This document shows, one piece after another, positions 1 through 11,081 of a stretch of 64,000 bases of DNA. This stretch comes from Kingdonia uniflora. Taxonomy: Eukaryota; Streptophyta; Magnoliopsida; Ranunculales; Circaeasteraceae. Both the position numbers and the translations under genes were made by a program. Location: NCBI GenBank assembly GCA_014058105.1, contig JACGCM010000655.1, forward strand, positions 2,130,501 through 2,194,500. The letters are read 5' to 3'. Below the pieces are notes generated by a model. It ran no database searches, was not told where the DNA came from, and was given only the letters and a program-made list of their open reading frames with translations. The number at the start of each line of letters is the position of its first letter. The stretch's first letter is position 1.

Positions 1-2219
1 GGGACTCCAACCTTATACAATACTGACACCCCAGGCGTCCGAATCCGGGACTCCTTGGTTCACTCTGCTTAGGCAACTCGGTTCACTCTGCTTAGGCGTA
101 GTTTAGTAGACAGGTCGGTGAAAATAAAGAAAAGAGATGTCTTTTCCATCGTCCTTTGTTTTCTCGGTTCAATCGCCAGCAGTCCCGGAATCTCTGAATG
201 TTTTGGTGATAGGGCCATGCATCCGCCTCTTGTATTTGTCTCCGAGTGTCCTCTAAACTACAACTCCTCTTTCATAAATGCTTTTTCCTAGAGGTTTCCC
301 CGTACGCAAGTTCCTTCTCAGCCTCCAAACTACAAACTACTAAAGCCTGTTTCTGAGCTATTTGAAAGCCTCTGTGATGAGACCCAACATGGAGAACTCT
401 TGCATTCCCTGCCTGCTATGACTGACTGACACCTAGAGTAGGCTACGGCAGCCCTAAAAAACCCTTCGCCTAGACTTGCGTACGACGATAGAAAAAGCGC
501 TAAAAGTGACTTGCGTACGTAAAGCCGACGAAAGAAAATTGCCACTAACCGTACGCAAGTCTTTTCCGCCCATAGATGATATAAAAAATATACATTACGC
601 GAAAAAGTGACTTGCGTACGTAAAGCCGACGAAAGAAAATTGCCACTAACGTCGTTTCAACAAAAACCATAGCTATCTCAAAAATATACATTACGTTGAC
701 TTGCGTACGTCATACTATAGGCCAAAACCCACTAACCTCTTTTCAACAAAAACCATAGCTATCTCAAAAATATACATTACGTTGATTCAACCCTATATCA
801 AAAGTCACTCGTTTTCCTTGTACGCAAGTTTACATACAGTTGGTCTCATTTTCTTTCATTGGGTGGTTTGTAGTTTGGAGGATCCTTGCTATAGCTCTTT
901 TCCCTTGCTTTTCTTCGTACGCAAGTCTCTCTTGCTTTTCTTGTCTCTTTATCTATCTATATAGGTGGAAAAAGCCATTTAAGCCGGGATCTGCAGAAAT
1001 AGAGAATAGGTCTACCACCAGAACCACTCCCTAAAAAAAGCGAAATCCTGCCCTTAATCTACAAATCTAGCAAAAAGTAGTTTAGAAATAAAAGCATTTT
1101 CTTTCTTGCTTCTAGCTACAACTCCTTATAAATTTTCACTATAGTTCTATAGGTATCGGGTGATCTCGCTGGTGATAGACTATTGCTCTCGCTGGTCTCG
1201 GGTGATCTCGCTGGTCTCGGGGTTTAGCCTGGATTCGTTGCGTGAATGTCTTTCTTTTTAAAACTAGCCTGGATTCGTAGCGTTAATGTCTTTCTTGCTG
1301 GGTCGGGTGGTTTTTCCAGCTCCTTGACTCCTAAACTACTAAAACCACCTCTAAGTAGCCGTAATGTATATTTTTTGCAATCCACCTCTAATGGCTTCTG
1401 CTGCTAACTCCACCTTACTTTCTGGCTCCGCCTCGTCGTACGCAAGTTCTATTTAAAGTTAGCTCCCTAATGGCTGAAGCAACACACTCCGGCTACCTTC
1501 TTTTTGCTATTTCTATCCTCTAGCTCTAAACTACTCTTTAAGGATCCTCTGCTTTTCCGTTGCTTTTCCGTATCCGCAATATCGCTTTTTAAACTCCTTT
1601 ACCCTACCCCTTCTATTTCTATAGTTCTTTATCACTACCTCGTCTTCTGTCTCGCCTTTGGCTCCTCTTTTCTTTGTAGTTTAGGATCCTACCTTCTTCT
1701 AAACTTTTGAAAATAGGATCCTCGTACGCAAGTTTTTTAAGGATCCTTGGCTTACGCTTTCCTTTTAAAGTGACTACGCTACTCCCCCTTAACCCTTTTA
1801 AAACTCCTTATATAAAACTTTAGTAGTTTGGAAAACACCTCTGTAGTTTAGGATCCTAAACTACGCTTCCAAACTACAACTACGTACCTTCTTCTAGTCT
1901 ATAATAAAGACAAAATAGGATCCTAAACTACGGCTTGCGCAAGCTCTAAACTACTCTTTCTTTCTTTTTTTAGCTTTTTTAATAACACCTCCAAAACACA
2001 CTAATGCCTCCAAACTACAACTACTAAAGTGACTTCTTTTTAAAACACCACCTCTTTTCTATAATACCTTCTTCTAAACTACGCTATATCTAGCTCTAAA
2101 CTACTCTTTCTTTTTAAGCGCCCTTATTTTGCTTCCTCAGCCAATATACGCTTGGCCACCGTAGAAGAAGTATTCGTGGCCCAGGTCTTTTTTTGTACTA
2201 CGGCAGCCTTACCTCTTTC
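1..2219. other. Gene-free, module-packed spacer
   Basis: No gene is recognisable. The stretch is a mosaic of the 9-bp element, GTAGTTTAG/CTAAACTAC, GGATCC-centred palindromes and AATATACATTACG strings. A 42-base block beginning at 507 recurs near 608. Short imperfect tandem copies of TGATCTCGCTGG type lie at about 1150-1225. Around 1230-1290 the string GCCTGGATTCGT is repeated. The open frames here are made largely of translated repeat modules, which give recurring peptides such as RTQV, YAS, LRT and TCVR. Confidence 0.7.
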
Positions 2220-2340
2220 GTTTTTGAGTCAAGACAAGGGGTTTAGGTAGTTGCTTAGGCGTTTTTGAGTCAAGAAAAGGGTTTAGGTAGTTGCTTAGGC
2301 GTTTTTGAGTCAAGATAAAGGGTTTAGGTAGTTGCTTAGG
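2220..2340. repeat. Tandem repeat, three copies of about 40 bp
   Basis: Three consecutive copies begin GTTTTTGAGTCAAGA and end TAGTTGCTTAGG, starting at 2220, 2261 and 2301. They differ by a few bases and by one-base length changes in the A/G run. Confidence 0.9.
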
Positions 2341-2735
2341 TTCGAGTCCTTCGCATATCCTCGGGGAGACCTTTTCTTCGTTGAGTAGCCGGCAGGAAAT
2401 TCTTTCGCGTGTGTGCCTGAATCTGTCTTTGCCTTACGTTCCCCGGTTCGCGATGAGAATCTGTCTTTGCCTTACGTTCCGAAGTGAGGGGAGTTAAGGC
2501 CTACTCCAGGAGGACTGTGGAAAAGACGAGTTGGGGCTAGCAGGATGCAGGACGTAGCTTTTTCGGGTTGGTAGCGCCTGCAGCACACCCGCAGTAGCGG
2601 GTAGAACCGAGCCCTTGCAGTCAGCCTAAGCACACCTCCTGCTAGACAAAAAAGAGGAAAGGGTTTAAATAGAAGACGAGGATTACCCTTAAAAAGGGTT
2701 AGGCGAGCATATAAATAGCGGCGAAGGACTAGCCA

Positions 2736-2826
2736 TTTCACTACTACTTGTTCCAGAATGCCGTGAGCGAGTGAGGCTCCGTTTCACTACTACTTGTTCC
2801 AGAATGCCGTGAGCGAGTGAGGCTCC
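2736..2826. repeat. Tandem duplication, 46-bp period
   Basis: Two near-identical copies start at 2736 and 2782, beginning TTTCACTACTACTTG and ending GAGTGAGGCTCC. Confidence 0.9.
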
Positions 2827-3268
2827 AAATAGTTTAGGACGCGTGCTTCGTTTGTCTTTCGTAAAAGAAAAGCTAACTTGCGTACGCTGAACCCCTTTAC
2901 GTAAGTAGTTTAGGGGCGTAGAGACATCAGAGTCAGTAGTTTACTTGCGTACGGAGAGACATCTTTTTTTGTCACTTGCGTACGCGGATTTAAAAGAGAG
3001 AGCGAAGAGTCAAGGTACGCTCACCTATTCTAGCCAAAAGTAAGCAACCTCTTTTCTTCGTACGCAAGTAGCCCGCTATCGTTAAGCGCGTCGTCGAAAG
3101 AATGATATTTTTGATGCTCACCTAAACCGAGGTCTATAGTTCTAGTTGGAGCTATCATTATCGTCAGTTGCCTAATTGATTAGGGTCCGAGGCCTATAGT
3201 TGAGCTCTCATTGTCGCCAGTATAGGAGCTAAAGAGAAAGACGCTGGAAAGGTTTCGCTGTAGATAGC

Positions 3269-3332
3269 GACATGACACTGGCACCGAAACTGGCTCACCT
3301 GACATGACACTGGCACCGAAACTGGTTCACCT
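3269..3332. repeat. Tandem duplication, 32-bp period
   Basis: Two copies of a unit beginning GACATGACACTGGCACC start at 3269 and 3301 and differ by one base. Confidence 0.88.
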
Positions 3333-3650
3333 GCGTTCATAGATCAGTAGACTGGACACGAAAATCGATAAGAAGAGCCCTATTCGAGTTATAGCACTGT
3401 AGGAAGGAAGGGGACTAGAAAGATTAGCAAAGACCCACTGCGCACCCGTCGTTCATAGATCAGTCGTCTCATTACTACCATTCTTTCCTTCTTCTAAGCA
3501 ACTAATGAAGTATATTTGAGACTCTACCTATTGGCGTCGTAAGCGTAGGTCTTGCTTTCTTACGAATGAATGAGACGATGCATGGGTAGTTCCACATCTA
3601 TATCTATGATGCTCGAGTTTGACTCTCTTGCATGGCTTTCGGCCGCGCAT

Positions 3651-3719
3651 TCTTAATGACTATACGAGTCAGTTCCTTCTGCGGTGCCTTCTTAATGACT
3701 ATACGAGTCAGTTCCTTCT
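3651..3719. repeat. Duplicated 30-mer, 39-bp period
   Basis: The string beginning TCTTAATGACTATACGAG occurs at 3651 and again at 3690, separated by a 9-base spacer. Confidence 0.88.
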
Positions 3720-4836
3720 ATGATAGCTATAGCTTTTTCGAGATAAAAGCAAGGCGAGTCTTTGCCCAAAGAAAGCTTGATAGCTTAGGATCCTTGGCTC
3801 TTTAGCGTACTCATTCAGAAAGTGGAAGATCAAAGTAGTGTAGTTTTTGGAGACACCCAGGCTCTCTAAACTACTTCTTTCGAAAGAGTAGTTGTAGTTT
3901 GTAGTTTGGAGTCGCCTTGCTTTTATCTCGAAAAAGCTATAGCTATCATAGAAATAGCTGGACAACCGCTAGTCATTGGACCTGCCACTTTTAAAACACA
4001 CCAGCTGACAGTAGTTTAGGGGACTTTACCCCGTGTTTTCATCCCTAAACTACAAACTACTGTTCTCGCTATGTTGTCTTTAAAATAGCTTCATCCCTAT
4101 GTTTTCGCTATGTCGTCTTTAAAACAGCTTCATCTCTGAGGCCCACCATCCAATAGGCTCTCTTTCGGAGCGGAGTGACAGCTATCTGATCGCAAAAGAA
4201 AGAAAGAGCGGCCAATGCCATCACTAGGTAGGTAGAGTCGTACGCACAAGGTCTGATGCATTAACCACGGCAGATACTTTTTGCACTTTGTATAGCTCTA
4301 CCTTACTTATCCTTAGTGCACATAGGCTTGTCTGAAAGTAGCCTTCCTCTTGTTGTTATGGCTTTTCAGATGGCCTTTCTAACTTGCGTACGGTGTCCTG
4401 TAGCAATTAGAACTATTGCACCTCTACGCTAGAACCATAGGCCTCCAACACACTCCCATTGGTGCGGTGCCGTGGGCTACTTGGCTTCAAAGCGTTGACC
4501 TATTGCTTTCAAAAAAAGGGCCTCAACGCGGGATAAATAGTGGATGATGGAAAATAGGATCCTAAACTACGTAATGCTTTTCCTTGGTGCTATATAGTGC
4601 CGAACTTGCGTACGCCAGGCCTTCTTTCGTCTAACTCTTATTTCACTCTTTTTCTTCAAAAATGGCTCTAACTACTCGGGCTTTTTTTTGAAACTTGCGT
4701 ACGCTCAAAGAACCTTATCTTGTCTTTAAGGATCCTACCTAGACCTACTCATGTCGTCAGTGCTATTAGCCTAGGAACCTGAGGTTTCATAGTGGGTTGT
4801 GGGCTTATAGTGTCGAAAGGTAGGACCGAAGCGGTG

Positions 4837-4925
4837 GCGAGGATCCTTCTTTCATAGTGGTAGTGTGGCTATTTCATACGGTAGCGAGGATCCTTCTTTC
4901 ATAGTGGTAGTGTGGCTATTTCATA
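4837..4925. repeat. Tandem duplication, 47-bp period
   Basis: Two copies begin GCGAGGATCCTTCTTTC at 4837 and 4884. Each carries a GGATCC palindrome module. Confidence 0.88.
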
Positions 4926-5207
4926 AGAAAGAAAATAGGGCGGGGCGCAGGTGTTGAATAACTAAAGAAAAGGTCTTTTCTTGACAAGCATCTGGACCGC
5001 TCTGAAACTTGCTATGCGACCCCAAACTACGAAAAAAGGCTCTACCTTAGGTTACGCGGTTCTTTTGGAACTTGCGTACGAAGAAATGTCTTTAGTGCGC
5101 CAGAGGTTAGGAGGTAGTGGTAAAGAATTTCTTACGCTGTTCTTTTGGAACTTGCGTACGAAGAATTGGTTACGCTCTCTACCTAGCCCTGTCTGCCTAA
5201 CCCTGCG

Positions 5208-5316
5208 CCCGTTCTTGCCTTAACATTTAGCACCAGCTTCTCGTTTGTTTTAAAGCCATAGTCCCGTTCTTGCCTTAACATTTAGCACCAGCCTCTCATT
5301 TGTTTTAAAGCCATAG
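5208..5316. repeat. Tandem duplication, 55-bp period
   Basis: Two copies begin CCCGTTCTTGCCTTAAC at 5208 and 5263, with a few substitutions. Confidence 0.88.
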
Positions 5317-5589
5317 GCCCTTCCCTCATCGAAAGGAAGTTGCCTACCCGGCTATTCTCGTTCACCCTCTGGCCCGCAAAAAAAAGAGTCCTCTTGCTAC
5401 GCTACTGCTTAAAAGCACACTCCTTTGGGTAGTTATTCTTCCAATGCCAAGTAAAAAAAAACTAGCTGCTTGCTAAAGATAAGAGTCGGCGTACGCAAGT
5501 TTGCTCCCGTCTCGCTTACCTAAGACCGGAGTGCCCTTTTCTTTCCATATAGCCTACTGTAGGTGCAGAAAGAAGTTCTTTGACCACTC

Positions 5590-5680
5590 CCACTCTTCAA
5601 AAAGCACGGAACGAAAGAAAGAAGAACTCACCAACCACTCTTCAAAAAGCACGGAACACGAAAGAAAGAAGAACTCACCG
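5590..5680. repeat. Tandem duplication, 45-bp period
   Basis: Two copies begin CCACTCTTCAAAAAGCACGG at 5590 and 5635. They differ by a 2-base insertion. Confidence 0.85.
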
Positions 5681-6222
5681 ACCCTCGCCTACACGTAATG
5701 GAAAAGATCACCGACCCTCGCCATTGAATGAATAGCCAACTCTAGGTCACTCATGATCACCTACTGGTGTTTTTTTTTATCGTGATGGTAGCCTAGCCGT
5801 ATCCTAGGGCTTTAAAAGGATCAAACAAGTAGTTTAGCGGATGATGGAAAATAGGATCCTAAACTACGTAAGTCTACTGTAAATAGAAGATAAATCGCGT
5901 TAGTGAGGTTGATAGTGACGAAATGCCATCATAACGACAAATAACCAAGATTCACGCTTTGTCTTGAATCACTCTGAAAGGGTTTACGGATAGCAGAGTT
6001 CACCCCGGACCCTTGAGTTGCCGAGCACCTACCTCAGCAGCGGGCAAAGACGTAGCCTATGGGACCAAGGCAATGGAAGGACACCTCACCTACCTCGGGG
6101 CCTAGGGCTAGCGGCGCAGGCCTCCTCTACCTAGACCTACGGCGGGAAGAAAGAAAAGATTAGAATGCAAAATCTCCACCAGTAAAAATGTGCAGGTTTT
6201 TTTTTAGCCCCTTTTCTATCTT

Positions 6223-6323
6223 TTTTTGTAGCGTAGTTTTAGACACCGTTACACCCTTTTTGTAGCGTAGTTTTAGACACCCGCTACACCCTTTTTGTAG
6301 CGTAGTTTTAGACACCGCTACAC
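6223..6323. repeat. Tandem repeat, three copies of about 36 bp
   Basis: Three copies of a TTTTTGTAGCGTAGTTTTAG unit are followed by ACACCG(C/T)TACAC, with one-base variation between copies. Confidence 0.9.
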
Positions 6324-6958
6324 GCGCTCCAAAACACAGCTACCGCTTTTCTTTATTCTCCAATCATAGCAGTGCCAGCCGTGTGATGTTAACGACGCCA
6401 GTGGGAGGGTTTTTTTTTCGGTTGGAAAGGTCGCAAAAGAAGACCTACAGGCTTCAAGCCTACTCTATCTATACAACTATCTATATAAGCTATACAAGGG
6501 CTTTAAAAGGAGTTAAATAAGAACAAAGAAAAGAGATCGAGCATCGTTTGTCCGAGAAAAGGGTAAACTGGCACGCTTGCGTCGAACAGCTGCAAGGATC
6601 CTAAGGGTCGGAGGAGGCATCGGCGTACGCAAGTCAAGGACAACTCCCCCAGTCCCCCAAAGGGCTAAATAGGAAGCTAAAGGTCTTTGTCTCCCCATCA
6701 TAGTAGTTAGAGATAGATATCCGTATATAGATTCTATACTCTGGCCCTATGAATGAAGAGTTAGCAACCACAACTAGCTAACTGACTCTGAGGATCCTTC
6801 TCCTCATCGTTATTGGTCAGAGTGGATTCCTAGCTATTCGCCAGTTTTAAAAGGGTAGGAAGGCGCTAACAAGGATCACGGCGCTATCTTTTTTGGGATC
6901 TGAACGAGTGATTTGCTATCGCGCTAGTGGATAAGACCTAGTAGGGTTAAAAGAAAAG

Positions 6959-7041
6959 GGATGGATGTCTGAGTGGACTAAGGAGTCGGTCTTGAAAACC
7001 GAAGTATTTATCATACCGGGGGTTCGAATCCCTCTCCATCC
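6959..7041 (+). tRNA. trnS-UGA: tRNA-Ser (UGA)
   Basis: Class II serine tRNA that decodes UCN codons in mitochondrial translation. The acceptor arms GGATGGA (6959-6965) and TCCATCC (7035-7041) pair perfectly. The anticodon stem TCGGT/ACCGA encloses the loop CTTGAAA, with anticodon TGA at 6993-6995. The variable arm pairs GTAT with ATAC, and the T arm carries GGTTCGAATCC. It closely resembles the native seed-plant mitochondrial trnS(UGA). At 83 nt it is about 4 nt shorter than the usual 87, and the shortening is in the variable arm. No repeat module interrupts it. CCA is not encoded. It stands alone with no neighbouring gene for several kb on either side. Confidence 0.96.
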
Positions 7042-8040
7042 TACCCTGTGCTTGATTCGGGGTTTTTAAGGAAAAGATGGCATGCACAAACCTTTAGAGA
7101 AACACCTTTGGTCCTGGCTTTTGACAACTAGCAGGCGACTTTGTAGCCTATTCCTCCTTTTAAAGGCCTAAGTTCTTTGCTAAAAAAAAAGCGCTTCAGG
7201 TATCCTAAACTACGCGGCCAACTTCACTCCACTTCTTTCGCTAAAAAAAGATGTCATTTCCCACCTATTTCTAGAAGATCATGATATGTCATTTCGCGTT
7301 TAGATCACGGCGTATTCGGGGCTTTAAGTAGCTTAAAGTAGCTTCTTTTCCACGTACGCAAGTGTCCCTCCACTTCGGTAGTTTGTAGTTTGAGGTAGCT
7401 TTCAAACTACAAGCTACCGTAGTGCCTACCGTAGTGCCCACTAGAATAGGTTCAGTAGTTTAGAGCCATTAGAGCCCTATTTTTTTAGCTCTAAAAAGGA
7501 AGGGATAGCAAGGATCCTAGCTGTAGCTGTAGCAAGAGTTGTAGTTTGGAATGTGCTGCCAAACTACAAACTATGCTACACACTTGCGTACGTGGAAAAG
7601 AGGATCCTATTTTCCATCATCAAAGAAAAGTGCTTCTAAAACACAACTACTCTTTCATACATTAGAAAACGAAAGAGTAGTTTACTTGCGATAGAAGACG
7701 AGGATCCTAAACTACGGCTTTTTTTTGACTTGCGTACGGTGGTAGTTTAGGATCCTTGCTCAGTGGTTTAGGGTGTCCAAACTACTTAACAGCTACTTTT
7801 CCACTGTAGGAATGAAATCAAACTACACGCAACTTGCGTACGTAAACTCTTATTCCACTGTAGGAGTTAAATAAAGCTACCGAATAGAAAATAGAGTAGA
7901 ATAGGTGAAGGAAGCCTTTAGAGAGAGCTTATAAAAAGTAGTTAGCGGAGGATCCTTAAAGACAAAACCGGAGGTGGCAGCAATAGAGTAGCTCTAAAGA
8001 AGGGCTTTAAAAAGAGTGAAATATGAAAGAAAAGCAGAAG

Positions 8041-8062
8041 CCTTTCAAGTATTAAAGAAAAG
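8041..8062. repeat. Empty site for the 9-bp element
   Basis: The string CC|TTTCAAGTATTAAAGAAA is uninterrupted here, with the junction between 8042 and 8043. The same string is split by GTACGCAAG 464 bases downstream, so this copy shows the uninserted state. Confidence 0.85.
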
Positions 8063-8301
8063 ACTTGCGTACGGTGATGCTGTTTTGTCTTTAGCGTTGC
8101 AAGTGCTTAAGGGCAAACTCATTGGCGGTGCTTTTGAAAGACCAACAATCACTATGTAGGGTGTCCAATTTTCCATCATCTTTTCCACTGTAAGAATGAA
8201 ATAAACGCAACTTGCGTACGTAAACTCTTATTCCACTTCGGACTTGCATACGTTTAAAACTTGCGTACGGGCAAACTCATTAGAAGCAAGAATAGGTTCT
8301 G

Positions 8302-8398
8302 AAAGACCAGAGCCCTAAACTACTGAAACTCCTAACTCTTTTAGCGTACGCAAGTCTAAATAGAAGACGAGGATCCTAAACTACAAAGAAAAGAGTGA
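8302..8398 (+). repeat. 97-bp inverted repeat, copy 1
   Basis: This block appears identical in reverse complement to 9534-9630. It contains a 9-bp element and a GGATCC module at matching positions, so both modules were present before the block was copied. Confidence 0.88.
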
Positions 8399-8505
8399 AA
8401 ATAGCAAGAAGAAGGTATTTTCTTCGTACGCAAGTAGCTTTGTAGTTTAGAAGGATCCTAATCATTGGTAGGATCCTAAACTACGTGCTAGTAGATTAGA
8501 AAGCC

Positions 8506-8514
8506 GTACGCAAG
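8506..8514 (-). mobile_element. 9-bp element in a filled site
   Basis: GTACGCAAG sits between GCC and TTTCAAGTATTAAAGAAA. The flanks otherwise match the empty site at 8041-8062, so the extra sequence is exactly 9 bp placed at C^T (A^G on the other strand). No target duplication is visible. Confidence 0.8.
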
Positions 8515-8788
8515 TTTCAAGTATTAAAGAAAAGAGGTGGGCTTAATAAAAAGAATAGAATAGAAGAAGGCAGAAAAGAGGTAGCCGGATAAAACAATTA
8601 GCGGTAGTTTAGGATCCTAAACTACGTAAGTCTACAAGGCATAACTAATGGCTTTTGAGCCTTTCAAGTAGCAACAAGTAGACGGTGGAACCAATTAGAG
8701 GCTTAACTTGCGTACGTGAAAAGTCGTTTAGAAGCCAGACACGAGACCCACTAAACTTGCGTACGAAAAGGGTTAAAGATGGCGATAG

Positions 8789-8833
8789 TTGTAGTTGTGG
8801 TTGTAGCTTTAGCAACTACAACCACAACTACAA
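8789..8833. repeat. Perfect 18-bp-arm hairpin element
   Basis: The arms (inner 16 bp GTAGTTGTGGTTGTAG and its complement, extended by two more pairs) flank the 9-nt loop CTTTAGCAA. The reverse-complement form occurs at 22493-22529. Looser versions lie at about 13607-13640 and 30900-30932. Confidence 0.9.
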
Positions 8834-9533
8834 GTGTGAGGATCCTAAACTACGAGCTTTTTTTTGAAACTTGCGTACGCTCAAAATAGACATTACGGTG
8901 AAAAGAGTTGCTAAAGCTATGATAGACAATGGAGTCAGAAGTCACTTTCTTTCCTTGTACGCAAGTTTAAAAGCAAGTAGGACCTACCCTGTGTGGTTCA
9001 AAGGGACTCGAAGCAGCTAATAAAGAAAAGAGGAGTGTTGGAAAAAGGGATCCTTGATTCGCACAGGGGTGTGCCGTTGTGTGCGGAAGAAAAGCAAGGA
9101 TCCTTTTAACGTACGCAAGTTGCGTACGTAGATTAGAAACGGATATCACTCGGTCTGCCCTTTTTTCTTTTGCAACTGTCCTTAGTTAAGCGCAATCCCA
9201 CTGTAGCGAGGATCCTTCCTAAAACACACAGCAAGGAGTAGTTTAGAAGCGCAATCCCAAAAGCCAAAATAGCGTCAGTCTCGAGTTAGGTAGCGAGGAT
9301 CCTATTTTAAAAGTGGAGCTAAATTAAGCCAGAAAGCAAGCAAGACAGAAGCGTCAGTGGTCGGTGGTTTTTTTCTTTCGTTTTCATCACTAGCTCTAAT
9401 GGCTCTTTTGTGCTTATTCTGATCTACTAACTCTTCTCTATAGACAAATCCGGCGCCCTCTTTTCCACTGTACTCCTAGCCGTAATGTATATTTTAGGCA
9501 ACTCAATCTGCTTGTCTTATCTCCGTACGCAAG

Positions 9534-9630
9534 TCACTCTTTTCTTTGTAGTTTAGGATCCTCGTCTTCTATTTAGACTTGCGTACGCTAAAAGAGTTAG
9601 GAGTTTCAGTAGTTTAGGGCTCTGGTCTTT
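9534..9630 (-). repeat. 97-bp inverted repeat, copy 2
   Basis: Partner of 8302-8398 in opposite orientation, about 1.1 kb away. A shorter related copy sharing the central segment lies near 30800-30850. Confidence 0.88.
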
Positions 9631-10421
9631 TCCTTTTCCACGTACGCAAGTGAGAACCTATTCTTGTGCTACCTAACTCTTGCTATACCAAAGCCATAAC
9701 TCCTTCGCCTATTCTATTCGGCGTACGCAAGTCGGCCGCCTCCTTTTAAAGTAGCGATGAAACCTGGGCTATACCCTAACTAGAACTAGAATGCAAAATC
9801 TCCATCATTTCTTACTCTAAACTACTAAACTCTCTTTAAAGGCTCGACTAACCCTTTTTTTAAGTGGGTAACCCACCTCTTTTCCGTAAGGATCCTCTTA
9901 TCCATCGTTCTTGCTTCTAAACTACCTAAAAAAACACCGTTTGTCTTTCTTGCTGGTTTCTTGCTTGGTTACTTGTCTTTGATCCTGGCTTTGCAACCGT
10001 GTGTTTTGTAGTTTGGAGTGCTCCAAACTACAAACTACGCCTTCGGCAACTACACAAGGATCCTTCTAAACTACTTAAACTAGGATCCTTCTTTTCTTTC
10101 GTATTAGTATTCGTGGGTCTTCTCGGAAACTTCCAGCTTTTGGCCTCTAACTACTGCTCTTGATAGTCTTCAGCGTAGTTTAGGCAACCTCTTCTTTCTC
10201 CAACACACCGATTGAAACTCCCCGATTGAAAGAGGGTTGGGAGTCTCAGCGCCTTTGACTATAAGCGAGCGTTCTTTTCTTTGGGATCGAAATCGCGACG
10301 CGTCATCAATAGTTGGAGGCTTTTTTTGGACTTGCGTACGGGGTGTTCAGATGACAATTGAATGTCATCAAAAGGCTGGTGGGGGTTCAGATGGGGGGTG
10401 GAGGTGGAGGAGTCTTTGTGC

Positions 10422-10455
10422 GAGCCGTTTGCGGTGAGAGTCGCACGTACGGTTT
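10422..10455 (+). other. nad2: Group II intron domain V, 3' half of trans intron nad2i542
   Basis: A 34-nt domain V begins GAGCCGT and ends ACGGTTT, with an internal GTCGCACG segment, matching the group II consensus. It belongs to the 3' half of nad2i542, which joins nad2 exons 2 and 3 and is trans-spliced in most seed plants. No exon 2 lies upstream in the window. The exon 3 border is 466 bp downstream, although domain VI normally needs only about 40 nt. Confidence 0.85.
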
Positions 10456-10458
10456 TGA

Positions 10459-10917
10459 GGGAGGTTCGCGTGTCTATGCCGCCTTTGTTCTTCTTGTCCT
10501 TCTATTCTGGCTCACTGATCAAAGGTTCTGCCAAGGATCCTTTTCTTTCGTCTTATTTTCGTGCGTTAACAGTTTTTTTTTAAAAATAGAACCACCGCAA
10601 CACACCCACCTTTGACGTAGTGCTTTCTACCTTTCTACTAGGTCATGTCTATAACTAGTTGATCGAAATCCTAAGTCAAAACACGTCGGCAGTAGTTTAG
10701 CGGACAAAGAAGAAGCTCTTTTCTTTCGTCTTTTGCGTGTTCTAGGGCTTTTTATGCTTCTAAAAAAAGTGGCTTTGTATCCATCATGTGACATGAAACG
10801 CTCTCTAACTACTGAAAAGGGTAACATGGGAAAGGTGGTGGCAAACAAGTAGTTAGAGGCCCTTTTTTTTTGCCTCTAAACTACGGCGTGTCGAATAGTA
10901 GTTAGCGGGGCCTACCC
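10459..10917 (+). other. nad2: Expanded domain VI of nad2i542
   Basis: GGGAGG at 10459-10464 pairs with CCT-CCC at 10911-10917, and the unpaired A at 10914 is exactly 7 nt before exon 3. This is the expected geometry of the group II branch point. The stem extends by wobble pairs TTC/GGG. The enclosed loop is about 446 bp, holding GGATCC and GTAGTTAG modules. The pairing is a reading of the sequence; the expansion is inferred against the usual small domain VI. Confidence 0.65.
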
Positions 10918-10920
10918 TAT

Positions 10921-11081
10921 TTGTTCCATGATCTATGGGTCTACAGGAGCTACCCACTTCGATCAATTAGCCAAGATTCTGACGGGATATGAAATCACGG
11001 GTGCTCAATCTAGTGGGATTTTGATGGGGATTCTTTCTATCGCAGTAGGATTCCTATTCAAGATCACTGCAGTTCCTTTTC
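10921..11081 (+). CDS. nad2: NADH dehydrogenase subunit 2, exon 3
   Basis: NAD2 is a hydrophobic proton-pumping subunit in the membrane arm of respiratory complex I. This 161-bp exon encodes the segment running from CSMIYGSTGATHFDQLAK to ILSIAVGFLFKITAVPF. It starts in phase after GG|T and ends after the first base of a His codon (C|AT). Those are the nad2i542 and nad2i709 splice sites, and the length equals Arabidopsis exon 3. The Ser in GILSIAVG stands where Phe is expected, a likely C-to-U editing site. The upstream exon must be supplied in trans, and exon 4 lies 5.9 kb downstream on the same strand. No repeat module interrupts it. Confidence 0.95.

Larger units (their letters stand above)
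2341..6958. other. Gene-free spacer with many short tandem duplications
   Basis: No gene is recognised. The stretch carries dispersed modules plus clustered two- or three-copy tandem duplications, listed separately. Composite blocks of the form GATGATGGAAAATAGGATCC followed by CTAC units occur near 4550 and 5840. They recur elsewhere in the window. Confidence 0.65.
7042..10200. other. Gene-free spacer dense in modules
   Basis: There is no gene. The stretch holds some of the densest 9-bp element and GTAGTTTAGGATCC copies in the window. It includes an informative empty/filled pair (8042/8043 against 8506-8514), a perfect hairpin at 8789-8833 and one pair of 97-bp inverted repeats. Confidence 0.7.

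Noticed and set aside
2339..2349. GGTTCGAGTCC resembling a tRNA T arm
   Set aside because: It lies at the end of a tandem repeat, and no cloverleaf can be built.
10485..10615. Hydrophobic frame (AAFVLLVLLFW) after the nad2i542 domain V, possibly an exon
   Set aside because: The known nad2 exon 3 begins at 10921 with a correct branch point. This frame matches no mitochondrial protein and runs into GGATCC and T-rich modules.
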